Below, one piece after another: positions 43,113 to 52,080 of a stretch of DNA of 64,000 nt. Position numbers and translations under genes: made by a program. The notes under the pieces were generated by a model. It had not been told where the DNA came from, searched no databases, and was given only the letters and a program-made list of their open reading frames with translations. The DNA is taken from assembly GCF_004327335.1 (NCBI RefSeq), contig NZ_QJUO01000002.1:62001-126000 (forward strand). Direction: 5' to 3'. The DNA comes from Stutzerimonas kirkiae (GTDB lineage: Bacteria > Pseudomonadota > Gammaproteobacteria > Pseudomonadales > Pseudomonadaceae). Each line of letters opens with the position of its first letter. The stretch's first letter is position 1.

Positions 43113-44893
43113 GCGCCCGATACCTTCATCTGCTCGGCGAGTTCTTCACGCGGCAGGAAGGGATAGAGATCCTCCAGAGCGCCGCTTTCCGGCTTGCCCT
43201 GCTCGTTGATGCGGGTCATCACGCGCGGCACACGCGGCTCCTCGGGATGCACCAGCACTTCGCAGATCACCGGCCCTTGGCTGTCCAGCACGTCCCGCAG
43301 GCGTTCATCCAACTGATGGTGCGACTCGAGGCGCGCATAACCCACGCCATAGGCACTGGCCAGTCGTTGCAGGTCGGGCAGTTGCAGGCCGCTGCTGGCG
43401 TCGGCGCCGACCAGCAGCTTGAAGTGCGTGTTCTGCGAGGCGCGGATCGAGGCATACCCCTGGTTGTTGATGACGAAGCACTTGACCGGCAGTTTCTGCG
43501 CCGCCAGGGTGGCGAATTCCTGGATATTCAGTTGCAGGCCGCCGTCGCCTTCGACGCAGATGGTTTGCCGGCGCCCCGACGCCAGGCAGGCACCGATGGC
43601 CGAGGGGATGCCGAAACCCATGGATCCCGTGCCGCGGTTATGGAAGCAGCGCTGGCCTTTCTTCAGCCGCAGGTTCAGCAGGAACAGTTCGGCGGCGAAA
43701 CCGGAACTACCGGGAGCGATCACGTCGCCCTCCTGGAGCAGGGCCGAAAGCCGATCGGTGAAGTGGTACATGCTCACGCCCTGGCTATCGTCGCCGTGCT
43801 CGGGCTGGAGCAGCGGGTAGCGTTGGCGCCAGGCGGCGATTTGCGCGCGCCAGGCGGCATAGTCGGGCAAGGTATCGGCGCCGATGGCGGCACCCAGCGC
43901 CTCGATGAAGGGCTTCGCATCGCCGACCACGGAAACCTCGATGGGCATTCGCAGCTTGGCGATTTCCGCCGGGTCGATATCGACCACCACCTTCTTCGCG
44001 TGCGGCGCGAAGTGCGCATGGTCATAGGCGGTCAGCGCCATGTCCAGGCGCGAGCCGAGCACGATCAGCAGGTCGCAGTTCTGCAAGGCGAAGTTGGCCC
44101 AGCGCGGCGCGATGGAACCAGGGCGACCGGCATACAGCGGGTGCTCGTCCTCGATCACATCCATCGCCAGCCAGGTAGGCATGACCGGCACCCCCGCCCG
44201 CTCGGCCAGCGCACGGAACGCATCGACCGCGCCGGCCATGCGAATTCCGCTGCCCGCGATGATGCCCGGGCGCCTGGCCGAGCGAAGCAATTCCAGGGTC
44301 TGCGCCACTGGCCCGGCCAGGTCTGGCGCGCCGGCCTCGACGGGCGGCCGCGCACGGCGCAGCGCCTCGGGTTGCACCTGCGCGGCCTGCACATCCAGCG
44401 GCACGTCCAGCCAGACCGGACCACGGCGGCCACTCAGGGCGGCCTGCTCCAGCTCATCGAACACTTCGGCAACCGCCTGCGGATCGACCAGGGTCACGGC
44501 ACGCTTGGTGATCGGCGCGACGATGGAGACGATGTCCGCTTCCTGCACGCCAAGCATGCGCAGGCCGGTGCCGCTCTTGAGATCGGCGCTCTTCACCTGC
44601 CCGGAGATGAAAAACACAGGTGTGGAATCGAGCCAGGCGCCCAACACGGCCGTCACCGCGTTGGTGGCTCCCGGACCGCAGGTGGTCATGCAGGCGCTCG
44701 GGCCGCCGGAGAGTTTGCCCGCCGCCTCGGCCGCGATTCCGGCCGCCTGCTCGTGCAGGCATAGGATGGGTTCCAGGCCGGGGTGCCGGCCCAGTGCATC
44801 GTTCAGATGCATGGCTCCGCCGCCAGGCAGAAAATAGACCTGACCCACGCCCAGGCGGGCCAGGCGCTCCATGATGTAGTCAGCGACGCGCAT
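43109..44893 (-). CDS. ThDP-dependent acetolactate-synthase-like enzyme, YerE-like candidate
   Basis: A 594-residue thiamine-diphosphate enzyme of the acetolactate synthase family. The N-terminal PYR domain has YFLPGGGAMHLNDALG and the cofactor-activating glutamate in CLHEQAAGIAAEAAG. The C-terminal PP domain has the GDG...NN cofactor motif (VEGDGGLQLNIQEF, then VINNQGYASIR). I start it at ATG 44893 (MRVADYIMERL); ATG 44908 is alternative. It is unlikely to serve branched-chain amino acid synthesis, as it lies inside a sugar island beside ddhABC. In Yersinia, YerE of this family adds a two-carbon acetyl unit from pyruvate to CDP-3,6-dideoxy-4-keto-glucose, and the context fits that reaction. 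Confidence 0.82.
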   Translation of the reverse strand: MRVADYIMERLARLGVGQVYFLPGGGAMHLNDALGRHPGLEPILCLHEQAAGIAAEAAGKLSGGPSACMTTCGPGATNAVTAVLGAWLDSTPVFFISGQVKSADLKSGTGLRMLGVQEADIVSIVAPITKRAVTLVDPQAVAEVFDELEQAALSGRRGPVWLDVPLDVQAAQVQPEALRRARPPVEAGAPDLAGPVAQTLELLRSARRPGIIAGSGIRMAGAVDAFRALAERAGVPVMPTWLAMDVIEDEHPLYAGRPGSIAPRWANFALQNCDLLIVLGSRLDMALTAYDHAHFAPHAKKVVVDIDPAEIAKLRMPIEVSVVGDAKPFIEALGAAIGADTLPDYAAWRAQIAAWRQRYPLLQPEHGDDSQGVSMYHFTDRLSALLQEGDVIAPGSSGFAAELFLLNLRLKKGQRCFHNRGTGSMGFGIPSAIGACLASGRRQTICVEGDGGLQLNIQEFATLAAQKLPVKCFVINNQGYASIRASQNTHFKLLVGADASSGLQLPDLQRLASAYGVGYARLESHHQLDERLRDVLDSQGPVICEVLVHPEEPRVPRVMTRINEQGKPESGALEDLYPFLPREELAEQMKVSGA

Positions 44894-44926
44894 CCACTTC
44901 CCTTTCATTCTTTGTCAATGATTCGA

Positions 44927-44945
44927 CTGCCCCGCTATGGGGCAG
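44927..44945. other. Small hairpin in the leader of the TPP enzyme gene
   Basis: CTGCCCC and GGGGCAG form a perfect 7-base stem with a 5-base loop in the 86-base gap between the GDP-mannose gene and the TPP enzyme gene. No T run follows. It may adjust expression or mRNA stability within the operon. Confidence 0.35.
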
Positions 44946-44979
44946 GCCTTGTGCAAACCTGCGGCCAGCGGGCCAGTGG

Positions 44980-46392
44980 CTACACCCGCCCGTAATGATC
45001 CTCGAAACGCAGAATATCGTCCTCTCCCAGGTAACTTCCGGACTGCACCTCGATCAGCTCCAGGGGCACCTTGCCGGGGTTGGAGAGAGAATGCCTGACC
45101 CCGAGAGGAATGTAGGTCGACTGGTTTTCCGACAGCACCAGTTCCTGGTCGCCACAAACCACCCTGGCCGTACCCGAAACCACGATCCAGTGCTCGGCGC
45201 GATGGTAATGCAACTGCAAGGACAGGCTCTCGCCAGGCATCACGCGAATGCGCTTGACCTGATAACGATCGCCCTTGTCCACCGTGTCATAGTGCCCCCA
45301 GGGGCGGTTTACCAGGGGCGATTCGGCATACTCGCTACGCTGCGCGGCCTGCAAACGCTCCACGATCTCCTTCACCTGCTGGGTTCGCTCCCGGTGCGCC
45401 ACCAGCACGGCATCCTTGGTTTCGATCACCACCAGGTCTTCGACGCCCAGTGTCGCCACCAGCCGATGACGGGCCTGCACCAGGGAGTTGCAGGTAGCGA
45501 TGCTGAGCACATCGCCCTCCAGGCGGTTACCCTCGGCATCGCGCGGGCCGGCATCCCAGATCGCGGCCCAACTGCCCAGGTCGCTCCAGCCGGCATCCAG
45601 CGGTACCACCAGGCCAAGCGCCGTGTGCTCCATCACGGCATAGTCCACCGACTCGCTAGCGCACAGGGCGAACTGCTCGGCGGGAATATGCAGAAAGTCT
45701 CGATCCGCCTCGGCATGCTCCAATGCCGCTCGGCAACTTGCCAGGATATCCGGGCGCAGACATTCCAGCTCGGCCAGCAGGAGCGATGCACGGAACATGA
45801 ATATGCCACTGTTCCACAGGTAATTGCCCGCCTGCAGGTACTGCTCGGCCAGGTCGGCGGCGGGCTTCTCCTTGAACGCGGCAATATCGAAGCCACCGGC
45901 CGCGGCCTCGTCTCCACACTGGATATAGCCAAAGCCCGTTTCCGCATGAGTCGGGGTGATGCCGAAGGTCACCAGGCGGCCCGCGTGCGCTTGCCTGCCG
46001 GCGACAAGCAGCGCCTCGCGGAAGGCTGCATCGTCAGCGATATGGTGATCGGCCGGCAGCACCAGCAGGATGGGATCGTCACCATCACGACCCGCCTCCA
46101 GTGCCGCCAGGGCAATGGCGGGCGCGGTATTGCGCACCACCGGCTCCAGGATGATGCGCCGGCAGTTGCGCCCGGCCTCGCGCAACTGCTCCGCCACCAC
46201 GAAACGATGCTGCTCGTTACCGACCACCAGCGGGTCGGCATGCTCCAGGCCATCCAGCCGCGCCAGCGTGCGCTGCAACATGCTGCCCATGCCCTGGCCG
46301 TCCAGCGCCAGGAACTGTTTGGGAAAGCCCTGCCGCGACAAGGGCCACAAGCGGGAGCCGCTACCACCGGCAAGGATTACAGGCGTGAACAT
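44980..46392 (-). CDS. Mannose-1-phosphate guanylyltransferase / mannose-6-phosphate isomerase
   Basis: A 470-residue bifunctional type II enzyme (AlgA/WbpW/XanB family). The N-terminal nucleotidyltransferase has VILAGGSGSRLWPLSR and FPKQFLAL, then FKEKPAADLA. The C-terminal cupin isomerase domain has RPWGHYD and LQLHYHRAEHWIVVSG with metal-binding histidines. It makes GDP-mannose from mannose-1-phosphate and interconverts fructose-6- and mannose-6-phosphate. A GDP-sugar donor for one of the island transferases is the likely purpose. No GDP-mannose dehydratase or dehydrogenase is present here, so mannose itself, or a sugar finished by enzymes elsewhere, is implied. Confidence 0.93.
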   Translation of the reverse strand: MFTPVILAGGSGSRLWPLSRQGFPKQFLALDGQGMGSMLQRTLARLDGLEHADPLVVGNEQHRFVVAEQLREAGRNCRRIILEPVVRNTAPAIALAALEAGRDGDDPILLVLPADHHIADDAAFREALLVAGRQAHAGRLVTFGITPTHAETGFGYIQCGDEAAAGGFDIAAFKEKPAADLAEQYLQAGNYLWNSGIFMFRASLLLAELECLRPDILASCRAALEHAEADRDFLHIPAEQFALCASESVDYAVMEHTALGLVVPLDAGWSDLGSWAAIWDAGPRDAEGNRLEGDVLSIATCNSLVQARHRLVATLGVEDLVVIETKDAVLVAHRERTQQVKEIVERLQAAQRSEYAESPLVNRPWGHYDTVDKGDRYQVKRIRVMPGESLSLQLHYHRAEHWIVVSGTARVVCGDQELVLSENQSTYIPLGVRHSLSNPGKVPLELIEVQSGSYLGEDDILRFEDHYGRV

Positions 46393-46426
46393 AAGAGCTC
46401 CATTGCTGGCCGCGAAAACATGCCCG

Positions 46427-48658
46427 TCACTTCTCGAGCCGCATCAGGAACTCCAGCGCCGACCAGAAGCCCGCGCCATGATCCTTGTGCCCCTGCCAGA
46501 CTTCGGGAATGAAGCTGACCGCGGGGTGCCGCCTTATCTGGGCCCAGGTGGCCGGCCAGTCGATATCGCCCGTGCCGATCAGCACGCCCTCGCCGTTGGT
46601 GCCCTTGGCATCGGCAACATGCAAGTGGGCCGAATATGGCAGCAGCGACGCCAGCGCGGCCTGGAAATCGAGGCCGAAGTGGAAACAGGTCATTTGCAGG
46701 TGGGACAGGTCCAGGCACAGGCGCAGGCGATGTTCGCGGGACTGCGCGACCAGCTCCTCGGGCATCATGAAAATGTTCTGGTGACGCTGCCCACCGAAAT
46801 GCCACGGGAAAGGCGGCATGTTCTGCGGGATCAGTTCGGTAGAGCCAAAATCGATACGCGCGCAGGAAGCATGGAAGCGCTCGTACAGCCCGGCCCGGGT
46901 TTCCGCCGGGCGCGGATGGTCGGCGGAAAAACCGCCGACATTGGCGATGATCAGCAAATCCTTTGCCCGAGGGAAGAAGGTCGCGATTTGCTGGGTAGCA
47001 TCGACCACCCGCTGCAGATTGTCGATGGAGCGCTGCAGGTAGGCGCCATCATCCGCGACCAGGTCGAGCAGCTCGCTGTTCTCGAACAGCTCCGGCGCAT
47101 GCACGACCAGGCGCGAACATTCGACCTCGGCCAGGAAAGCTTGCGGCTTCAAGCCCAGGTCACGGTAGGAAAGATGGAACTCGAACAGGTCTGGAGCGAT
47201 ACGGCAGCGGTAGTCGAGAAAATCGTGATAACGCACCGGGACGCCCCAACGGATCGGTAGTTCGAACGTCAGCTTGTCTTCGCGGCGTGACTCGACCAGA
47301 TCGCTGTCGAACAGGAAACCGCCCTGGGCGATGTCGCGCCCCGCGGGCTTGCCCAGCAGCTCCGGCAACCGATAGGGCGGCAGCCCCTGGCCGGGGCTGG
47401 CCACACGCAGCATGTCCGCCTCGAGCACAGTGCCCAGTGGAATGTCGCGCGCGGCGATGACACTCTTGCCCAGGTTCTCGCGGTTGAGCAACTCACCCTG
47501 GCTGACACGCCGCCCCGACTTCTGCCAGGGCAAGGCCTGTTCCAGTTGCCGAATGCCCTCGACCAGTTGCCGGAACTCGGCAGGCTCCAGGCTGGCGAGA
47601 TGGTCCGGGCCTTCCATGCCCCGGTCGAGGGTGATGTGCCGCTCTACCAGCTTGGCCCCCAGCGCCACCGCACCGAGGGTGATGGCGATCCCACGCTCGT
47701 GTCCGGAATAACCGACCAGCGGATGCAACTGCCTCAGGCGGGCGAGATAGCCCAATTGGATGTCACTTTCCGGCGCGGGGTAGGCACTGTTGCAATGGAG
47801 CAATGCGAAGGGCACGCCAAGACCATGCAACTGGTTGATCGTCCGCACGATTTCGTGCTCATGGGACATACCGGTGGACAGGATCATCGGCTTGCCCAGG
47901 CCGGCGGCCTTGGCGATCAGATAGGGATTGCACAAGTCGGCCGAGGCGATTTTCACCGCCGCGACATCGAACCCCGCCAGCACCTCGACGCTGGGCTCGT
48001 CCCAGGGCGTGCAGATGTAGGTAACGTTTTTGTGCTTGCAGTAGGCACGCAGTTGCCGGTGCTCGTCGACGCTGAGTTCCACCTTGTCCAACAGATCCTG
48101 CAGGTACTCCACCCCCAGGTCCTCGGCGCGCGAACCATCGGCCTTGCGCCGGTACAAGGCCTCGCGATTGCGCAACTGGAACTTGACCGCATCCACACCG
48201 GCCGCGATAGAGGCATCGACCAGGCGCTTGGCCAGCTCCAGCGAGCCGTTGTGGTTGTTGCCGATCTCGGCGATCACGAATACGCGCTCGGCGCCCAGGG
48301 CGAAGCCGTCCAACTGGATGGTCGCGCCATGCCGGGTATGGATGTCCACCAGCCTGCCCTGCTCGTCCAGGGCGGGGACGACGCCGTAGCCAAGCGCGAA
48401 TACCTTGCGCAACTCCTCGCGGGACGCGCCAATGCGCACCGAATGGAAATGCCGGTTCATGCAGGTGCCGACCGATTGCCCGGTCGGGCCGCCATCGAGC
48501 AGATAGCGGCGCACGTCGCCATCGGTCACGATGCCGACCAGGCATTTGCTGCCATCGAGCACGAAGGCGATTTTGAGCGGGTCGGCTTCCAGGCACTTGA
48601 GCGCGTCAAGGACGCTCTGGCTTTCGTCGATACTGAGCTTATCGACCAGCGGATTCAT
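46427..48658 (-). CDS. Four-part fusion: CBS pair, NeuB-type synthase, SAF, TIM-barrel isomerase-like
   Basis: A 743-residue protein. Residues about 5-115 form a CBS-domain pair (VGIVTDGDVRRYLLDGG). Residues about 125-365 are a sialic-acid-synthase (NeuB) barrel (VFVIAEIGNNHNGSLELA, LILST-like GKPMILSTGM, VGYSGHERG). Residues about 380-445 are an SAF/antifreeze-like domain (SVIAARDIPLGTVLEADM). Residues about 465-743 resemble a xylose-isomerase-like TIM barrel (LRLCLDLSHLQM, HLHVADAKGTNGEG). The NeuB part predicts phosphoenolpyruvate condensation with a sugar to a nonulosonic acid. No CMP-transferase or other nonulosonate genes are seen in the window. The ATG at 48658 overlaps the ddhC stop; ATG 48664 is possible. 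Confidence 0.85.
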   Translation of the reverse strand: MNPLVDKLSIDESQSVLDALKCLEADPLKIAFVLDGSKCLVGIVTDGDVRRYLLDGGPTGQSVGTCMNRHFHSVRIGASREELRKVFALGYGVVPALDEQGRLVDIHTRHGATIQLDGFALGAERVFVIAEIGNNHNGSLELAKRLVDASIAAGVDAVKFQLRNREALYRRKADGSRAEDLGVEYLQDLLDKVELSVDEHRQLRAYCKHKNVTYICTPWDEPSVEVLAGFDVAAVKIASADLCNPYLIAKAAGLGKPMILSTGMSHEHEIVRTINQLHGLGVPFALLHCNSAYPAPESDIQLGYLARLRQLHPLVGYSGHERGIAITLGAVALGAKLVERHITLDRGMEGPDHLASLEPAEFRQLVEGIRQLEQALPWQKSGRRVSQGELLNRENLGKSVIAARDIPLGTVLEADMLRVASPGQGLPPYRLPELLGKPAGRDIAQGGFLFDSDLVESRREDKLTFELPIRWGVPVRYHDFLDYRCRIAPDLFEFHLSYRDLGLKPQAFLAEVECSRLVVHAPELFENSELLDLVADDGAYLQRSIDNLQRVVDATQQIATFFPRAKDLLIIANVGGFSADHPRPAETRAGLYERFHASCARIDFGSTELIPQNMPPFPWHFGGQRHQNIFMMPEELVAQSREHRLRLCLDLSHLQMTCFHFGLDFQAALASLLPYSAHLHVADAKGTNGEGVLIGTGDIDWPATWAQIRRHPAVSFIPEVWQGHKDHGAGFWSALEFLMRLEK

Positions 48659-50016
48659 TGGCATGCTCCCTCCGGGCATCCGGCAAGCGTGGCGCCACGC
48701 GAAGACCGCAGGAAAGCCTCGATGCTGCGTGCGGCGTGCTCCAGGTGATCCTCGCCGAGGCCCGGCCAGAGGCCGATCCAGAAGGTATCCCGCATCACCT
48801 TGTCGGTGACTTTCAGCTCGCCGGATACCCGGTATTCCAGGCCCTGCATATAGGGCTGGCGGGTCAGGTTGCCGGCGAACAGCAGGCGCGTGCCGACTCG
48901 CTGCTCGTCCAGGTAGCGCAGCAGATCGACACGCTCGACAGCGCAGCCGTCGCGCAGGGTCAGCGGAAAACCGAACCAGGAGGGGTCGCTGCCCGGCGTG
49001 GCCTGCGGCAGGATCAGTTGCTCGCTGCAACCGGCCAGGCGCTCGCTGAGCCAGGCGAAGTTGCGCTTGCGCGCGGCGATGAAGTCATCGAGGCGATCCA
49101 TCTGCGCCAGCGCGCAGGCCGCCTGCATATCGGTGATCTTCAGGTTGTAGCCCAGGTGCGAGTAGGTGTACTTGTGGTCGTAGCCTTGCGGCAGTTCCCC
49201 CAGTTGCCAGCAGAAGCGCTTGCCGCAGGTGCCATCCTCGCCCGGCGCGCAATAGCAGTCGCGGCCCCAGTCGCGAAAGGATTCGACGATACGCTTGAGC
49301 AGCGGCGAATCGGTGAAGACCGCGCCCCCCTCGCCCATGGTGATGTGGTGCGCAGGGTAGAAGCTCAGGGTACCGAGATCGCCGAAGCTGCCGACCTGCC
49401 GCCCTTGGTAGGTCGAGCCGAGGGCATCGCAGCAATCCTCGATCAGCCACAGCCCGTAGCGGTCGCACAGCTCGCGGATGACCCCGAGGTTGAACGGGTT
49501 GCCCAGGGTATGGGCCAGCATGATGGCTTTGGTGCGCGGGCCGATGGCCGCCTCCACCAGGGCCGGGTCGATGTTGTAGGTGCCCAGTTCGATATCGACG
49601 AACACCGGCACCGCACCGAACTGCAGGATCGGGTTGACCGTGGTCGGGAAACCGGCCGCCACCCCGATCACCTCGTCGCCCTTGCCGATCGCGCGCTCGC
49701 CCAGGCGCGCCGAGGTCAGCGCGGAAAAGGCCAGCAGATTGGCCGACGAGCCGGAGTTGGCGGTCAGCACGCCGCGGCGCCCCAGGTAGCGAGCCAGGCG
49801 CTTCTCGAACGACTGGTTGAAGCGCCCGGTGGTCAGCCAGCCGTCCAGCACGGCCTCGGTCATGGCCTGCAACTCGGCGGCGCCGATCACCTTGCCGGAA
49901 GGCGGCACCGCATCGCGCCCGGCCACGAAGGCCTGGGGCGACAGTTGCAGGGCGGCATAGCTGCCCACCAGTTCGGCTATCTGCTGGCGCAACTGCAGCG
50001 CCGTCTGCTCACTCAT
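48655..50016 (-). CDS. rfbH: CDP-4-dehydro-6-deoxyglucose 3-dehydrase (E1)
   Basis: A 453-residue E1/DdhC enzyme. It has the PMP-type aminotransferase fold, but the usual PLP lysine is replaced by histidine in SFYPAHHITMGEGG, the hallmark of this dehydrase. The iron-sulphur ligands are exact: second cysteine of DCC, then 57 residues, then C-x1-C-x7-C in CYCAPGEDGTC. It removes the C3 hydroxyl of CDP-4-keto-6-deoxyglucose, with an E3 reductase (ddhD-like) that is not in this window. The start at ATG 50016 is chosen because it begins [13 protein letters not shown], as in homologues; it overlaps ddhB by 8 bases. Confidence 0.95.
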   Translation of the reverse strand: MSEQTALQLRQQIAELVGSYAALQLSPQAFVAGRDAVPPSGKVIGAAELQAMTEAVLDGWLTTGRFNQSFEKRLARYLGRRGVLTANSGSSANLLAFSALTSARLGERAIGKGDEVIGVAAGFPTTVNPILQFGAVPVFVDIELGTYNIDPALVEAAIGPRTKAIMLAHTLGNPFNLGVIRELCDRYGLWLIEDCCDALGSTYQGRQVGSFGDLGTLSFYPAHHITMGEGGAVFTDSPLLKRIVESFRDWGRDCYCAPGEDGTCGKRFCWQLGELPQGYDHKYTYSHLGYNLKITDMQAACALAQMDRLDDFIAARKRNFAWLSERLAGCSEQLILPQATPGSDPSWFGFPLTLRDGCAVERVDLLRYLDEQRVGTRLLFAGNLTRQPYMQGLEYRVSGELKVTDKVMRDTFWIGLWPGLGEDHLEHAARSIEAFLRSSRGATLAGCPEGACQ

Positions 50017-51076
50017 CTGTTTCGCCTTGATATGCCGCGATCTGCGCGCGGCTGAATGCCTGCATGTCGTTTCCGTCGATCCATGCCCGGTGCCAGTCGA
50101 GAGTCCGCTCCAGGGCCTGCCCCAGCGCCCAGCGCGGGCGCCAGCCGAGTCGCCGGCGCGCCAGAGAGGAATCCAGCGACAGCAGGCCGGCTTCGTGTGG
50201 TTGCTCTGTGTTATCGGCCAGCCAGCGCGATTCTCCAGGCCAGAGGCGGGCCATTTGCGCAACCAGCTCGGCCACGGTGACGACGCCCTCGGCATCGGGG
50301 CCGAAGTTCCAGGCCGCCGCCATCGCGTCCCCCTGCTCCAGCAGCGCCCGGGCCAGGCACAGATAACCGTGCAATGGCTCGAGCACATGCTGCCAAGGCC
50401 TCACCGCGTGCGGGTAGCGTAGCGTCAGGGTTTCGCCCCTTTGCCAGGCCCGCAGGACATCCGGCACCAGGCGGTCGGCGGACCAGTCGCCGCCCCCAAG
50501 GACATTGCCTGCGCGGGCAGTGGCCAGGGCAACGCCGGCTTCGCGCAGGAAAGACTCGCGCCACGAGGCGCAAAGCAGCTCGGTACAGGCCTTGCTGCTA
50601 CTGTAGGGGTCGTGCCCGCCAAGGGCGTCCTGCTCGCGATAGGGCCACTGCCACTCGCGGTTGTCGTAGCACTTGTCGCTGGTCACGACCACCACGGCCC
50701 GTACCGACTCGCAGCGGCGCACCGCCTCGAGCAGGTTGAGCGTGCCCATGACATTGGTGGCATAGGTGTCCGCCGGTGTACGGTAGGACTCGCGGACCAG
50801 CGGCTGGGCAGCCAGGTGCAATACCAGTTCCGGACGAAAGGCCGCCAGGGTTGCGGCCAATGCGTGGGCATCGCGTATATCGCCCAGGGTGCTCGATAAC
50901 CGCCCCTGCAAATGCGCCACCTGCCATAGCGCGGGGGAAGTATTGGCCGGCAGGGCATAACCATGCACCTCGGCCCCCAGCTCGCGCAGCCACAGCGCCA
51001 GCCAGCCGCCCTTGAAACCGGTATGCCCGGTCAGGAATACCCGGCGACCATCCCAGAACCCGGGGCTTACGACCAT
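50009..51076 (-). CDS. rfbG: CDP-glucose 4,6-dehydratase
   Basis: A 355-residue extended SDR. It has the cofactor motif [13 protein letters not shown] near residue 14 and the catalytic YSSSK in [13 protein letters not shown], with [10 protein letters not shown] upstream, all typical of RfbG/DdhB. It converts CDP-glucose to CDP-4-keto-6-deoxyglucose, the substrate of the next enzyme. The ATG at 51076 overlaps the rfbF stop by 10 bases; the open frame upstream of it belongs to the rfbF region read in another frame. Confidence 0.96.
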   Translation of the reverse strand: MVVSPGFWDGRRVFLTGHTGFKGGWLALWLRELGAEVHGYALPANTSPALWQVAHLQGRLSSTLGDIRDAHALAATLAAFRPELVLHLAAQPLVRESYRTPADTYATNVMGTLNLLEAVRRCESVRAVVVVTSDKCYDNREWQWPYREQDALGGHDPYSSSKACTELLCASWRESFLREAGVALATARAGNVLGGGDWSADRLVPDVLRAWQRGETLTLRYPHAVRPWQHVLEPLHGYLCLARALLEQGDAMAAAWNFGPDAEGVVTVAELVAQMARLWPGESRWLADNTEQPHEAGLLSLDSSLARRRLGWRPRWALGQALERTLDWHRAWIDGNDMQAFSRAQIAAYQGETDE

Positions 51077-51837
51077 AGCCGCCACTCGGCCTGGCCGCTC
51101 TTCCAGCGCTCCTCGAGCAGGACACGGTCGCGCAGGGTATCCATCGGCTGCCAGAAACCGCGGTGCAAATGGCTCATCAACTGGCCGTCCCCGGCCAGGT
51201 GGCGCATCGGCTCGTACTCCCAGGTGGTGGCGTCGCCCTCGATGTAGTCGAACACACCCGGCTCCAGCACGAAGAAACCGCCGTTGATCCAGCCGCCGTC
51301 GCCCTGGGGTTTTTCCTGGAAGCCCCGGACCCGTTCGCCCTGCACATCCAGCGCGCCGTAGCGACCGGGCGGTTGCACCGCGGTCACCGTGGCGAGCTTG
51401 CCGTGGTGGCGATGGAAGTCGATCAGTCGTGGAATGTCGACGTTGGCAACACCGTCGCCATAGGTCAGGCAGAAGGTTTCGTCGCCGATATAGTCGCGCA
51501 CACGCTTGAGCCGCCCGCCGGTCGCGGTAATCTCGCCGGTGTCGACCAGCGTCACGCGCCACGGCTCGGCGTGGCGGTTATGGATGTGCATACGGTTTTC
51601 CGCCATGTCGAAGGTCACGTCGGACATATGCAGGAAGTAGTTGGCGAAATACTCCTTGATCACGTAGCCCTTGTAGCCCAGGCAGATCACGAAATCGTTG
51701 ATGCCGAAGTGGGAGTAGATCTTCATGATGTGCCAGATGATCGGCTTGCCACCTATCTCGATCATCGGCTTGGGCCGCAGATGGGACTCTTCGCTGATTC
51801 GAGTACCCAATCCGCCCGCCAGGATAACCACTTTCAT
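51067..51837 (-). CDS. rfbF: Glucose-1-phosphate cytidylyltransferase
   Basis: A 256-residue RfbF/DdhA enzyme, standard length. It starts [18 protein letters not shown], followed by [19 protein letters not shown] and the metal and sugar region [10 protein letters not shown] and [13 protein letters not shown]. It forms CDP-glucose from CTP and glucose-1-phosphate, the first step of the CDP-3,6-dideoxyhexose route. It is the first gene of the island after the sigma-54 promoter, so the pathway genes rfbF-rfbG-rfbH are transcribed in reaction order. Confidence 0.97.
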   Translation of the reverse strand: MKVVILAGGLGTRISEESHLRPKPMIEIGGKPIIWHIMKIYSHFGINDFVICLGYKGYVIKEYFANYFLHMSDVTFDMAENRMHIHNRHAEPWRVTLVDTGEITATGGRLKRVRDYIGDETFCLTYGDGVANVDIPRLIDFHRHHGKLATVTAVQPPGRYGALDVQGERVRGFQEKPQGDGGWINGGFFVLEPGVFDYIEGDATTWEYEPMRHLAGDGQLMSHLHRGFWQPMDTLRDRVLLEERWKSGQAEWRLWS

Positions 51838-51898
51838 CGCTGTCTCGCCCTGTCATATCCGCACGACGTCAACAGCCTGACGCCTATCCGCCCCATTC

Positions 51899-51914
51899 AG
51901 CAAGAATCCTGCCA
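51899..51914 (-). promoter_or_regulatory. Sigma-54 promoter of the glycosylation island
   Basis: On the minus strand TGGCAGG-ATTC-TTGCT has the essential GG and GC exactly 10 bases apart and matches the RpoN consensus TGGCACG-N4-TTGCA at most positions. It lies 62 bases before rfbF, and suggests FleQ/FleR-type control with the flagellar genes. Confidence 0.78.
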
Positions 51915-52080
51915 TGCCAATAGCCGCCGCGGCCTCGCCGCAGCAGAGCGCCAGCGAGAATAAACGCCGCCAAGTGGAAAAGTCACGGGAGGGAACCTTG
52001 GGGGAAAGCTGGAAATGGCCCTTGCATGGGTAGCGGCACGGGCCAGCGGCCCCTGTACCCTGCCAGGGCAACGGCCAGCA

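Noticed and set aside
43109-44893. Annotation as catabolic or biosynthetic acetolactate synthase (ilvB/alsS)
   Set aside because: The cofactor motifs fit the wider family, but there is no small subunit or ilv gene nearby and the gene is locked into a nucleotide-sugar operon, so a YerE-like role is more likely.
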